Assembly (NCBI GenBank): GCA_937887565.1
Contig: CALABS010000052.1
Location: forward strand, 1-64,000
DNA length: 64,000 bases
DNA from: an uncultured Rhodospirillaceae bacterium
GTDB taxonomy: Bacteria > Pseudomonadota > Alphaproteobacteria > Rhodospirillales > Magnetospirillaceae
Direction: 5' to 3'
The notes below the pieces were generated by a model. The model was not told where the DNA came from. It ran no database searches and saw only the letters and a program-made list of their open reading frames with translations. How positions within the stretch are numbered: the first letter of the stretch is position 1; every line of letters begins with the position of its first letter. Of this stretch, positions 36,606 to 45,384 are shown one piece after another. The translations under genes were made by a program, and so were the position numbers.

Positions 36606-38180
36606 CTAATGGCCGCCGCCTCCGGCACTAGGATGGCCGACCTTGTGCAGCAGCGGCGTCAGCATCAACCCCACGGCGAAGACCCCCGCCATGACCATCA
36701 ACACGTCGCCGAAAGCCATGGTCTGGGCCTCGCGCCGGGCCAGTTGGGTCAGCGTCCGGAGCGCCGCCATCTGGGCGTCGCCGGGGATGAGGTCGCCGAA
36801 CCGGGCCGCCAGTCCGTCAAGCCGCGCCACCGCCGTGGCATTGTCCCAGGTCACCGATTCGGCGATGCGGGCGTAGTGGAGGTCGGTCCGACGGCCCAGC
36901 ATGGTGGTGATCGCCGCCAAGCCGATGGCGCCGCCCAGGTTGCGCATCAGGTTGTACAGGCCCGAGGCGTTCTGGACCTCGGCCGGCGGCAGGTGGCCCA
37001 GCGCCACGGTGTTGATGGGCACGAAGCACAGCATCAATGACAGGCCGCGGATCGCCTGGGGCAGGAACATCTCCCAGTACCCCCATTCGCTGGTCAGATG
37101 GGCGTTCAGCCACAAGCCGGTGCCGAACAGGGTCAGCCCGGCGGCCAGCATGACCCTGAGATCGAGCTTGCGGGCCAGGGCGCCGGCCATGGGCGCCGAC
37201 AGGAACTGGAACAGGCCGACCACCATCATGGTGATGCCGATCTCCAGCGCCGAATACCCGCGAACCCGGCCCAGGAACAGGGGGATGACATAGACCGACC
37301 CATACAGGCCGATGCCGATGATGAAGCTGTAGAGGCACCCCACCGCGAAATTGCGGTCGGCGAAAGCCTTGATGTCGACCACCGGATGGGCGACGGTCAG
37401 CTCGCGCCACACGAAGGCGACGGCCGCCGCCGCCGCCACCGTCGAGAACAGGACGATCCGGGGCTCGTCGAACCAGTCGTCGCCCGGCCCCTCCTCCAGC
37501 ACGAACTGCAGCGAGCCCAGGAACACCGCCACCAGCACGATGCCGGCGAGATCGAAGCCCTTGAGCATCTCCAGGCGCGGGCGGTCGATGTGCACGCAGG
37601 CCAGGACCAGGGTCGCTACCACCATGCCGGGGATCACGTTGACCAGGAACAGCCAGTGCCACGACGCCGCCTCGGTCAGCCAGCCGCCCAAGGTGGGCCC
37701 CAGCGTCGGCGCCATGGTGGCGACCAGGCCGATCAGCACCGAGATGCCGGCCTGGCGGCGGGGTGGGAAGATCATGTAGGCGCTGGCGAACACCGTCGGG
37801 ATCATGGCCCCGCCCAGGAAGCCCTGGACGGCCCGGAACACGATCATGCTCTCGATGCTCCAGGCCGTGGCGCACAGCAGGCTGGCCAGGGTGAAGGTGG
37901 TGCACGACGCGAAGAACAGCCACCGGGTCGACACTACCCGCGCCAGCCAGCCCGACAGCGGGATCATCACCACCTCGGCGATCAGATAGGCGGTCTGCAC
38001 CCAGCTGATCTCGTCGGCCGAGGCCGAGATGCCAGCCTGGATCTGGGCGATGGAACTGGCGACGATCTGGATATCCAGGATCGCCATGAACATGCCCACC
38101 ACCATGGCGACGAAGCCCACCCAGTCCCGCGCCGTGACGACACGGTCCTCGGGGCGGATCGTCAGCCGGTCGGCGGTCAT
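36606..38180 (-). CDS. emrB: DHA2-type multidrug efflux transporter EmrB
   Basis: 524 residues from ATG 38180, overlapping the emrA stop. Fourteen predicted membrane helices of the major facilitator superfamily, DHA2 group. Typical motifs are FMAILDIQIVASSIAQIQAG with the membrane-embedded Asp, ISWVQTAYLIAEVVMIPLSG, and GFLGGAMIPTVFASAY. Proton-driven export, working with the EmrA periplasmic adaptor and an outer-membrane channel of the TolC type that is not in the window. The C-terminus is a histidine/glycine tail. Confidence 0.93.
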   Translation of the reverse strand: MTADRLTIRPEDRVVTARDWVGFVAMVVGMFMAILDIQIVASSIAQIQAGISASADEISWVQTAYLIAEVVMIPLSGWLARVVSTRWLFFASCTTFTLASLLCATAWSIESMIVFRAVQGFLGGAMIPTVFASAYMIFPPRRQAGISVLIGLVATMAPTLGPTLGGWLTEAASWHWLFLVNVIPGMVVATLVLACVHIDRPRLEMLKGFDLAGIVLVAVFLGSLQFVLEEGPGDDWFDEPRIVLFSTVAAAAAVAFVWRELTVAHPVVDIKAFADRNFAVGCLYSFIIGIGLYGSVYVIPLFLGRVRGYSALEIGITMMVVGLFQFLSAPMAGALARKLDLRVMLAAGLTLFGTGLWLNAHLTSEWGYWEMFLPQAIRGLSLMLCFVPINTVALGHLPPAEVQNASGLYNLMRNLGGAIGLAAITTMLGRRTDLHYARIAESVTWDNATAVARLDGLAARFGDLIPGDAQMAALRTLTQLARREAQTMAFGDVLMVMAGVFAVGLMLTPLLHKVGHPSAGGGGH

Positions 38181-39199
38181 TCGCGGGTGTCCACCCGCGC
38201 CGTCACCGACAATCCGGGGCGCAGGCGGCCGGCGAGGGGATGGCCGGCGGGCAGGCTGATGCGCACCGGCAGCCGTTGGACCACCTTGGTGAAGTTGCCG
38301 GTGGCGTTCTCGGGCGGTAGCAGGCTGAACTTGGCGCCCGAGGCCGGCGAGAAGCTCTCGACCCGGCCCTCGATCTCGATGCCCGGGAAGGCGTCCACCG
38401 CGATCGTCGCGCGGTGGCCGGGGCGCATGCGGCCGATCTGGGTTTCCTTGTAGTTGGCGTCCACCCACACCGACGCCAACGGCACCACCGACAGCAGGTG
38501 CTGGCCGGCCCGCACGTATTGGCCGACGCGGACGGCGCGGTTGCCGATGGCCCCGGCCACCGGCGCCCGGATGACGGTGCCGTCCAGGTCGGCCTGGGCC
38601 TGGTCGGCCAAGGCGCGGGCCTGCTCGGCCTGGGCGGCGGCGATGTGGCGCTCGGATTCAAGGGACTCCAACTGGGCGCGGGCGGCGGCCAACTGGGCGT
38701 TCGAGCCCCGGAGCCCGGCCGAGGCCTTGGCGGCTTCGGCCGCCTGGGTGTCGAAGCGCTGGCGGCTGACGAAGTCGTCCTTGACCAGTGCCTTGACGCG
38801 GTCGAGATCCCGGTTGGCGCGGGTGAGGTCGGCCTGGGCCGAGGCGATGCCGGCCGAGGCCTGGCGGACGACGGCTTCCTGCACCGCGACCCGGTCGTCC
38901 AATTGCGCCAGCGCCGCGTCGCGGGCCGCCACCAGGGCGCGGGCCTCGGCGACCCGGGCGCGGTAATCGGCGTCGTCGATGCGGACCAGCACCGCCCCCG
39001 CCTCGACCTCCTGGTTGTCGGTGACGGCTACCTCGACCACGATTCCCGCCACCTTCGGCGCCATGGGGGTGATGTCGCCCTCCACATAGGCGTCGTCGGT
39101 GACCTCGATCCAACGCCATACGGTCATCCAGCGGACGCCCGCGATGATGGCGGCCAGCAAGACGACGGCACCGACGGCGGCGAGAACGGGTTTGCGCAC
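38177..39199 (-). CDS. emrA: HlyD/EmrA-family periplasmic adaptor
   Basis: 340 residues from GTG 39199. An N-terminal helix (about 7-25), a split biotinyl-lipoyl domain (PKVAGIVVEVAVTDNQEVEA and VIRAPVAGAIGNRAVRVGQY), a long alpha-hairpin (about 85-190), and a beta-barrel region (VDANYKETQIGRMRPGHRA). It links EmrB to an outer-membrane channel. First gene of the pair; its promoter at 39235-39263 overlaps a perfect 17-bp palindrome, so the pump is probably repressed until an inducer is present. Confidence 0.93.
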   Translation of the reverse strand: MRKPVLAAVGAVVLLAAIIAGVRWMTVWRWIEVTDDAYVEGDITPMAPKVAGIVVEVAVTDNQEVEAGAVLVRIDDADYRARVAEARALVAARDAALAQLDDRVAVQEAVVRQASAGIASAQADLTRANRDLDRVKALVKDDFVSRQRFDTQAAEAAKASAGLRGSNAQLAAARAQLESLESERHIAAAQAEQARALADQAQADLDGTVIRAPVAGAIGNRAVRVGQYVRAGQHLLSVVPLASVWVDANYKETQIGRMRPGHRATIAVDAFPGIEIEGRVESFSPASGAKFSLLPPENATGNFTKVVQRLPVRISLPAGHPLAGRLRPGLSVTARVDTRE

Positions 39200-39219
39200 G
39201 AGCTTGAGCCCCTGATTTG

Positions 39220-39236
39220 AACTGAACGGTTCAGTT
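39220..39236. promoter_or_regulatory. 17-bp palindromic operator of emrAB
   Basis: The core ACTGAACGGTTCAGT is a perfect palindrome around a central G, and one more matching base on each side brings it to 17 bp. It touches the -10 hexamer and covers the predicted transcription start of emrA. Its size and symmetry fit a TetR-family repressor. No TetR gene is next to it in the window. Confidence 0.75.
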
Positions 39237-39263
39237 TATATTGAGCGGTGCGGAGGAGGTCAA
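39235..39263 (-). promoter_or_regulatory. sigma-70 promoter of emrAB
   Basis: On the minus strand: TTGACC (39263-39258), exactly 17 bases, then TATAAA (39240-39235). Transcription would begin around 39228, inside the palindrome, leaving a leader of about 30 bases before the emrA GTG. Confidence 0.75.
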
Positions 39264-39294
39264 GCCGGGGGTGACAATTCCGTTCTGAAACGTG

Positions 39295-39323
39295 TTGACA
39301 GGGTGCGGCGGCTCGTATATCCC
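39295..39323 (+). promoter_or_regulatory. probable promoter of tRNA-Leu
   Basis: A perfect TTGACA at 39295-39300 is followed by GTATATCCC; TATCCC at 39318 gives a 17-base spacer and TATATC at 39316 a 15-base spacer. Transcription would start near 39330, about 30 bases before the mature tRNA. Confidence 0.55.
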
Positions 39324-39360
39324 TCTGCGCCTCGGACGGCTCCGGTCGTCCCGGTCACCT

Positions 39361-39447
39361 GCCCAGGTGGCGGAATTGGTAGACGCGCACGGTTCAGGTC
39401 CGTGTGGCCGCGAGGCCATGGAGGTTCGAGTCCTCTCCTGGGCACCA
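39361..39447 (+). tRNA. tRNA-Leu (anticodon CAG)
   Basis: 87 nt. The acceptor strands GCCCAGG and CCTGGGC pair fully, followed by A and an encoded CCA. The anticodon arm CACGG-TTCAGGT-CCGTG gives anticodon CAG. A long class II variable arm (TGGCC-GCGA-GGCCA) and a T-arm with GGTTCGAGTCC confirm tRNA-Leu. It reads CUG codons, the main leucine codon in this GC-rich genome. No sign of integration next to it. Confidence 0.97.
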
Positions 39448-39529
39448 TATCTTCCCGGCGATGACCGGGAGCCCCTGCAAGGGGCCACCTGCTGACGGCT
39501 CCTTGGGTCACCCCAACGGAGCCGTTCGC

Positions 39530-40144
39530 ATGTCCGCCATCTCCTATCACGTCGGCGACCTTCCCCCCGGCCTCGCCCTCGGGCCGGTGGTGGCGGTGGA
39601 TACCGAGACCATGGGCCTCAATCTCAACCGCGACCGGCTTTGCGTGGTGCAACTGTCGGCCGGCGACGGCACCGCCCATGTCGTCCATTTCCCCGAGCCC
39701 CATTACCACGCCCCCAATCTGGTCCGCCTGTTCGCCGACCGCGTGGTGACCAAACTGTTCCACTACGCGCGCTTCGACCTGGCGATGGTCCGGCGGCATC
39801 TGGGCGTGCGCTGCGAGCCGGTGTGGTGCACCAAGGTCGCCTCCAAGCTGACCCGGACCAACACCGACCGCCACGGCCTCAAGGACCTGTGCCGCGACCT
39901 GTTGGGGGTGGACCTGTCCAAGCAGCAGCAGTCGTCGGACTGGGGCGCGGCGACGCTGACCGAGGAGCAGATGGCCTATGCCGCCTCGGACGTGCTGTAC
40001 CTGCACCGGATCAAGGAGCGCCTGGACGCCCTGCTCGACCGCGAGGGTCGCCGCGATCTGGCCGAGGGCTGCTTCCGCTTCCTGCCCGACCGCGCCGAAC
40101 TGGACCTGGCCGGCTGGGCGGACGAGGATATCTTCGCGCATTGA
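39530..40144 (+). CDS. rnd: ribonuclease D family 3'-5' exonuclease
   Basis: 204 residues from ATG 39530, with GGAG upstream. DEDDy exonuclease motifs are visible: VAVDTETMGLN (Exo I), FHYARFDLAMV (Exo II) and YAASDVLYLHRI (Exo III with the catalytic Tyr and Asp). Only the exonuclease domain is present; the C-terminal HRDC domains of E. coli RNase D are missing, as in the short alphaproteobacterial form. It trims tRNA and other small RNA 3' ends. It follows tRNA-Leu closely. Confidence 0.9.
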   Translation: MSAISYHVGDLPPGLALGPVVAVDTETMGLNLNRDRLCVVQLSAGDGTAHVVHFPEPHYHAPNLVRLFADRVVTKLFHYARFDLAMVRRHLGVRCEPVWCTKVASKLTRTNTDRHGLKDLCRDLLGVDLSKQQQSSDWGAATLTEEQMAYAASDVLYLHRIKERLDALLDREGRRDLAEGCFRFLPDRAELDLAGWADEDIFAH

Positions 40145-40260
40145 GGCGTCCAGGGCGGCGAGGATACGTCCTTTTTGCCTTTCGAACCGCGCGCGGTTTC
40201 GTATAGTACTGGCGCGCGTCGACCTTGGCGCGCGGCTTGCAATATCGAGGCCCCCTCCTG

Positions 40261-41244
40261 ATGACCATCAGCGTCCGCGACGGCTCGGCCGTGCCCGCCG
40301 ACATCGCTTCCGCCCGCCGGGTGCTCGACATCGAGGCTCAGGCGCTCCAGGCGCTGGGACTGTCGCTGGGGGACGACTTCGCGGCCGCCATCCAGGCTCT
40401 TGCCACGGCGTCGGGGCGGGTGATCGTCACCGGCATGGGCAAGAGCGGGCACGTGGCGCGCAAGATCGCCGCCACCCTGGCCTCGACCGGCACGCCCGCC
40501 TTCTTCGTCCATCCCGCCGAGGCCAGCCACGGCGACCTGGGCATGGTGACCCCGGGCGACGCCGTGGTGGCGCTGTCCAATTCCGGCGAGACGCCGGAAC
40601 TGGGCGATCTGGTAGCCTATACCCGCCGCTTCGGCATCACGCTGATTTCCATCACCTCGCGAATCGGCAGCACCCTGGCGAGCTCGGCCGACGTGTCGTT
40701 GGTGCTGCCCCCCATTCCCGAGGCCTGCCCCATGGGGCTGGCGCCGACAACCTCGACCACCATGATGCTGGCGCTGGGCGACGCCCTGGCGGTGGCGCTG
40801 CTGGAGCGCAAGAAGTTCTCGCCGGCCGACTTCCGGGTGTTCCATCCTGGCGGCCAGCTCGGCAAGCGCCTCCTCAAGGTGTGCGATCTCATGCACGGCG
40901 GCGATGGCCTGCCCCTGGTCGGCCCCGAGGCCCGCATGGCCGACGTGCTTCTGACGATCACCGCCAAGAGCCTGGGCTGCGCCGGCGTGGTGTCGGCGAC
41001 CGGCGGGCTCGACGGGATCATCACCGACGGCGACTTGCGCCGCCACATGCGGTCCGATCTCCTGGACCTGGCCGCCCGCGAGGTGATGACCCGCGACCCC
41101 AAGACGGTGCCGCCGGCCATGTTGGCGGCCGAGGCGGTGCGGATCATGAACGCCAAGGCCATTACCAGCCTGTTCGTGGTCGAGGACGGCCGCCCGGTCG
41201 GCGTGCTGCACATCCACGACTGCCTGCGGGCGGGCGTGGCCTGA
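40261..41244 (+). CDS. kdsD: arabinose-5-phosphate isomerase
   Basis: 327 residues from ATG 40261. An SIS sugar-isomerase domain (VIVTGMGKSGHVARKIAATL, ALSNSGETPEL, FHPGGQLGKRL) is followed by two CBS domains (about 205-325). It makes D-arabinose 5-phosphate for Kdo synthesis, the first step toward the KdsB product. The gene starts the block kdsD-lptC-lptA-lptB, so Kdo supply and LPS export are likely co-expressed. The SD is weak (GAGG nine bases upstream). Confidence 0.95.
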   Translation: MTISVRDGSAVPADIASARRVLDIEAQALQALGLSLGDDFAAAIQALATASGRVIVTGMGKSGHVARKIAATLASTGTPAFFVHPAEASHGDLGMVTPGDAVVALSNSGETPELGDLVAYTRRFGITLISITSRIGSTLASSADVSLVLPPIPEACPMGLAPTTSTTMMLALGDALAVALLERKKFSPADFRVFHPGGQLGKRLLKVCDLMHGGDGLPLVGPEARMADVLLTITAKSLGCAGVVSATGGLDGIITDGDLRRHMRSDLLDLAAREVMTRDPKTVPPAMLAAEAVRIMNAKAITSLFVVEDGRPVGVLHIHDCLRAGVA

Positions 41245-41255
41245 CGGGAACGGGG

Positions 41256-41927
41256 ATGGCGGGAATGACCCTCAACGCCATGGCGCGAAAACCCAGCCGC
41301 AGCGGCGATCGCCCGGAACACCCGGTCCGCATGTCCGCGCACCGGCGGTATTCGCGCTTCGTCGGCGTCCTCAAGATCGTGTTGCCGATGGCGGCGCTCA
41401 TGCTGCTGGGCCTGATCCTGGTGTGGCCGCGCCTGAGCGGGCTTGAAGACCGATTCCAGATCGGCTTCGCCAATATCGGACCCGACGCGGTCGAATCCCT
41501 GTCCATGGTCAACGCCCGCTATTTCGGCATCGACGAGCAGAACCGTCCCTTCACCGTCACTGCCGACGTGGCGACCGAGGAACGGCCCAAGGACGTGATC
41601 CTGCTCGAGGCGCCCAAGGCCGACTTCACCACCAAGAGCGGCGCCAACGTCTATGTCGAGGCGCGCCAGGGATTCTACCACCAGAAGACCCAGCTTCTCG
41701 ACCTGGTCGGCGACGTGGCGCTTTTCCATGACCAGGGCTACGAACTGCACACCCAGGAGGCGCAGGTCGACCTGGCCAGGTCGGGCGCCCGGGGCGAGGC
41801 GCCGGTGACCGGCCATGGGCCCCAGGGCGCCCTGCAAGGCGAAGGCTTCGAGATCCGCGACGGCGGCGCCCAGGTGTTGGTGACCGGCCGCTCCACCCTC
41901 CAGCTGAAGGGGGCGAAGGGCAAATGA
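41256..41927 (+). CDS. lptC: LPS export protein LptC
   Basis: 223 residues from ATG 41256; ATG 41265 is also possible. A short basic cytoplasmic start, one membrane helix at about 37-58 (LKIVLPMAALMLLGLILVWP), then a periplasmic beta-jellyroll of the LptC/DUF1239 type. Recognisable parts are NRPFTVTADVATEE and VEARQGFYHQKTQLLDLVGD. LptC passes lipopolysaccharide from the LptB2FG extractor to LptA. The stop overlaps the lptA start. Confidence 0.9.
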   Translation: MAGMTLNAMARKPSRSGDRPEHPVRMSAHRRYSRFVGVLKIVLPMAALMLLGLILVWPRLSGLEDRFQIGFANIGPDAVESLSMVNARYFGIDEQNRPFTVTADVATEERPKDVILLEAPKADFTTKSGANVYVEARQGFYHQKTQLLDLVGDVALFHDQGYELHTQEAQVDLARSGARGEAPVTGHGPQGALQGEGFEIRDGGAQVLVTGRSTLQLKGAKGK

Positions 41928-42859
41928 CCCGCCTGCTTTCCGTCCTCGCCGCCGTCGCGGCAGTGCTGACCGCGCCGCCGGCGGCCGCTCAGTTCAACAT
42001 GGCGCGCGGCAATTCCGAGCAGATCCAGGTTTACGCCGACGAGGGGATCGAGTGGCAGAGCGAGGCCAGCCGGGTCATCGCCCGCGGCAACGCCAAGGCC
42101 GTGCGCGGCCGCGTCACGGTGACCGCCGACCAGTTGGTCGCCTATTACCGCGATGGCCCCGACGGCGACGAGATCTGGCGCCTGGACGCCGACGGCGACG
42201 TCACCATCTTCACCGATTCCGAGAAGGCCACCGGCTCCAAGGCAACCTACGACCTGGACAAGGCCATCTTCGTCCTGCGAGGCCAGCCGCCGCGGTTGGT
42301 CACCCCCACCGACGACATCACAGCCACCGACACCCTGGAATACTGGGAGGCCGAGCGCATGGCGGTGGCCCGCGGCGACGCCGTGGCCGTCCACAAGGAC
42401 AAGGCCAACGGCACCACCCGGACGCTCAAGGGCGACGTGCTGACCGCCCATTTCAAGGACGGCAAGACCGGCGACATGGAGCTCAAGCGGGCCGACGCCT
42501 ATGGCAACGTGGTACTGATCTCGCCCAAGGAGCAGGTGGTCGGTGACCGCGGCGACTATAACCTGGAAACCGGTATCGCCACCGTGACCGGTTCGGTTAA
42601 GATCACCCGCGACGGCAACGAGCTGACCGGCGGGTATGCCCACGTCAACATGAACACCGGCATCAGCAAGCTGTTCGGCACCACGCCGGGCCGATCGGGG
42701 CCGGGCGGATCGGGGCCGGGCAGTTCCGGCGACGGCCGTGTGCGCGGTGTCTTCACCCCCGAGAAGAACGACGGGGAAGGGCGCAAGGCGGTGTTCCAGG
42801 GGGCTGGCCCCCGGGAAGGCGCGGGCAAGGACGGGGCGGGCAAGGACGGGGCGCGGTGA
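41924..42859 (+). CDS. lptA: LPS transport bridge protein LptA
   Basis: 311 residues from ATG 41924, ATGA overlap with lptC. Signal peptide MTRLLSVLAAVAAVLTAPPA. The OstA/LptA beta-jellyroll runs to about residue 240 (GNAKAVRGRVTVTADQLVAY, DYNLETGIATVTGSVKITRD). It is clearly longer than the 185-residue E. coli protein because of more jellyroll repeats and a C-terminal low-complexity tail with KDGAGKDGA repeats. It forms the periplasmic bridge for LPS. Confidence 0.92.
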   Translation: MTRLLSVLAAVAAVLTAPPAAAQFNMARGNSEQIQVYADEGIEWQSEASRVIARGNAKAVRGRVTVTADQLVAYYRDGPDGDEIWRLDADGDVTIFTDSEKATGSKATYDLDKAIFVLRGQPPRLVTPTDDITATDTLEYWEAERMAVARGDAVAVHKDKANGTTRTLKGDVLTAHFKDGKTGDMELKRADAYGNVVLISPKEQVVGDRGDYNLETGIATVTGSVKITRDGNELTGGYAHVNMNTGISKLFGTTPGRSGPGGSGPGSSGDGRVRGVFTPEKNDGEGRKAVFQGAGPREGAGKDGAGKDGAR

Positions 42860-43644
42860 TGGCGAAGGGGCGGATGGATATCACCGAGCGGCCGGGCGTG
42901 GGGCCGCGCCTGGTGGCCGACAATCCCGGCCTGGTCGCCCGCAACATCGGCAAGCGGTTCAAGCGCCGGCCGGTTCTGCGCGACGTCTCCATCTCGGTGC
43001 AGCGCGGCGAGGCGGTCGGGCTCCTGGGCCCCAACGGCGCCGGCAAGACCACCTGCTTCTATACCATCACCGGCCTGATCACCCCCGATACCGGCACCAT
43101 CCTGCTGGACGGCCACGACATCACCGACCTGCCCATGTACCGCCGGGCCCGCCTGGGCATCGGCTACCTGCCGCAGGAGGCCTCGATCTTCCGGGGCCTG
43201 ACGGTAGAAGGCAACATCATGGCGGTGCTCGAGGTCGTCGAGCCGGTGGCCGACAAGCGCGAGGCGGCACTGGAGACCCTGCTGGCCGAATTCTCCATCA
43301 CCCATCTGCGCCGCGCCCCGGCCATGGCGCTGTCGGGCGGCGAACGGCGCCGGGTCGAGATCGCCCGCGCGCTGGCGTCCAAGCCGCATTTCATCCTGCT
43401 GGACGAGCCGCTGGCCGGCATCGATCCCATCGCCGTGTCCGACATCCGCGACCTGGTCGCCCATCTCAAGGACCGCGGCATCGGCGTGCTGATCACCGAC
43501 CACAACGTCCGCGAGACCCTGGACATCATCGACCGCGCCTACATCCTGCACGACGGGCACGTGCTGATGGAGGGCCGGCCCTCGGAGATCGTGGCGCACG
43601 AGGGGGTGCGTCGGGTCTATCTGGGCGAGCGGTTCAGCCTGTGA
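42859..43644 (+). CDS. lptB: LPS export ABC ATPase LptB
   Basis: 261 residues from ATG 42859; GTG 42856 is an equal alternative. A single ABC ATPase: Walker A GPNGAGKTTC (about 58-67), Q-loop YLPQEASIFRGLTVEGN, signature LSGGERRR, Walker B FILLDEPLAGIDP, and H-loop TDHNVRETL. These are all LptB-typical. It powers LPS extraction with LptF and LptG, which are not in the window. An N-terminal extension of about 30 residues is specific to this lineage. Confidence 0.97.
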   Translation: MAKGRMDITERPGVGPRLVADNPGLVARNIGKRFKRRPVLRDVSISVQRGEAVGLLGPNGAGKTTCFYTITGLITPDTGTILLDGHDITDLPMYRRARLGIGYLPQEASIFRGLTVEGNIMAVLEVVEPVADKREAALETLLAEFSITHLRRAPAMALSGGERRRVEIARALASKPHFILLDEPLAGIDPIAVSDIRDLVAHLKDRGIGVLITDHNVRETLDIIDRAYILHDGHVLMEGRPSEIVAHEGVRRVYLGERFSL

Positions 43645-43665
43645 TCCCGGAGCCGGTCTGACGCG

Positions 43666-45165
43666 ATGGCGCTCGCCCCCCGCCTCGACATCCGCCAAAC
43701 CCAGTCGCTGGTGATGACGCCGCAGTTGCAGCAGGCGATCAAGCTGCTGCAACTGTCCAACCTGGAACTGGCGGCCTTCATCGAGCAGGAACTCGAGCGC
43801 AACCCCCTGTTGGAGCGCGAGGACGCCGACCGGCCGGACCAGCCCGAGCCGCCCGAACACGAGCTGGACACCCGCGCCGAGGAGCCGATGCTGGAATCCA
43901 CCGGCTCGGGTGCCGACGACGTGCTCGATGTGGACGTGGACAACCTCTACAACAACGACAGTGCCAGCGACGGCCTGGGGGCGGGCGAGGGCGCCGAGGC
44001 GTTCGGTGACTGGAGCCGCACCGGCGGCCGCCTGGATTTCGACGACGGCGAGAGCGGCCTGGAACAGACCCTGGCCGATGCGGGAACGACCTTGCGCGAC
44101 CACCTGGTCGCCCAGCTCAACATGGACATGGCCGACCCCGCCGACCGCCTGATCGGCCTGCACCTGATCGAGATGCTGGACGAGTGCGGCTATCTGGCCG
44201 GCGACGTCGCCGAGGTGGCGGCGAAGCTGGACTGCGACGTCGCCCGCGTCGAGGCCGTGCTGGCGCGCATGCAGCGGTTCGACCCGGTGGGGGTTTTCGC
44301 CCGCTCGCTCAAGGAGTGCCTGGCCGCCCAGTTGGCCGAGAAGGACCGCCTCGACCCCTGCATGCAGGCGCTGCTCGCCAATCTGGAGATGCTGGCCAAG
44401 CGCGATCTCGCCGGGCTGATGAAGGTGTGCCGCTGCGATGCCGAGGACCTGGCCGGGATGATCTCCGAGATCAAGGCGCTGGACCCCAAGCCGGGCCTGC
44501 GGTTCGACCATGTGGTGGCCCAGGCCGTCACCCCCGACGTGCTGATGCGCCGCAATCCGGACGGCACCTGGCACGTCGAGCTGAACGCCGACACCCTGCC
44601 GCGCGTCCTGGTCAACACCCGCTATTACGCCAAGGTCGCCGGCGCCGCCCGCAACCGCGAGGACAAGTCCTACCTGTCCGAGCACTTCCAATCCGCCAAC
44701 TGGCTGGTCAAGTCGCTGCACCAGCGCGCCACCACCATCCTCAAGGTGGCGTCCGAGATCGTCCGCCAGCAGGACGCCTTCTTCCGCAAGGGTGTCCAGC
44801 ACCTGCGCCCATTGGTGCTGCGCGACATCGCCTCGGCCATCGGCATGCACGAGAGCACGGTCAGCCGGGTGACCTCCAACAAGTACATCGCCACCCCGCG
44901 CGGCATCTACGAGCTCAAGTACTTCTTCACCCAGGCCATCGGCTCGGCCGACGGCGGCGACGCCCATTCGGCCGAATCGGTGCGCCATCGCATCAAGGCG
45001 CTGATCGAGGCCGAGGGCAGGGAGGTGCTGTCCGACGACCGTCTGGTCGAGATTCTCAGGTCCGAGGGCATCGACATCGCCCGCCGAACGGTGGCAAAGT
45101 ACCGCGAAGGAATGAACATCCCCTCGTCGGTGCAGCGGCGCCGCGAGAAGGCCTTGGGGGTGTGA
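43666..45165 (+). CDS. rpoN: RNA polymerase sigma-54 factor
   Basis: 499 residues, ATG 43666. Region I (LDIRQTQSLVMTPQLQQAIKL) binds activators, the core-binding domain covers about 110-300, the helix-turn-helix region is DIASAIGMHESTVSRVTSNK, and the RpoN box ARRTVAKYRE is intact near the C-terminus. An acidic linker lies at about 50-110. It directs transcription of nitrogen-fixation, nitrogen-scavenging and other activator-dependent genes. It follows lptB by 21 bases, a conserved order. Confidence 0.97.
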   Translation: MALAPRLDIRQTQSLVMTPQLQQAIKLLQLSNLELAAFIEQELERNPLLEREDADRPDQPEPPEHELDTRAEEPMLESTGSGADDVLDVDVDNLYNNDSASDGLGAGEGAEAFGDWSRTGGRLDFDDGESGLEQTLADAGTTLRDHLVAQLNMDMADPADRLIGLHLIEMLDECGYLAGDVAEVAAKLDCDVARVEAVLARMQRFDPVGVFARSLKECLAAQLAEKDRLDPCMQALLANLEMLAKRDLAGLMKVCRCDAEDLAGMISEIKALDPKPGLRFDHVVAQAVTPDVLMRRNPDGTWHVELNADTLPRVLVNTRYYAKVAGAARNREDKSYLSEHFQSANWLVKSLHQRATTILKVASEIVRQQDAFFRKGVQHLRPLVLRDIASAIGMHESTVSRVTSNKYIATPRGIYELKYFFTQAIGSADGGDAHSAESVRHRIKALIEAEGREVLSDDRLVEILRSEGIDIARRTVAKYREGMNIPSSVQRRREKALGV

Positions 45166-45205
45166 GGCAATTTCGGGGCGGGGGGAGCCCCCCCACCCGG
45201 GGCGC

Positions 45206-45234
45206 TTGACTCCGGAGTGGGGCGGGCCTATTTT
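45206..45234 (+). promoter_or_regulatory. sigma-70 promoter of ptsN
   Basis: TTGACT (45206-45211), a 17-base spacer and TATTTT (45229-45234). Transcription would start near 45241, giving a 144-nt leader before ptsN. Confidence 0.65.
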
Positions 45235-45249
45235 CCGGCCCTCGCTTGG

Positions 45250-45330
45250 ACCGGTCCGGCGGGGTGGGCCGCATCGGCGGCCCGGCACGGGACCGAGCAA
45301 GGCGGATGAGCCAAATCCGCCCGGATTAGG
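45250..45330 (+). promoter_or_regulatory. structured 5' leader of ptsN
   Basis: Two stem-loops lie in a row. The first is nested: CGGTCC (45252-45257) with GGACCG (45290-45295) encloses GGGCCGC (45266-45272) with GCGGCCC (45277-45283). The second is GGCGGAT (45301-45307) with ATCCGCC (45315-45321). A seven-codon open frame (ATG 45306, stop 45327-45329, MSQIRPD) lies in the second loop. No T-run follows, so this is not a plain terminator. The role is unknown. Confidence 0.45.
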
Positions 45331-45384
45331 CCGATTGCGGATGGTGCCGCGACGGCCCATGTTCCGCGAACAGAGGGCTACTTC

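Noticed and set aside
39361..39447. tRNA-Leu as a second integration site
   Set aside because: The gene is complete, and the sequence on both sides is ordinary chromosome with no duplicated 3' fragment in the window.
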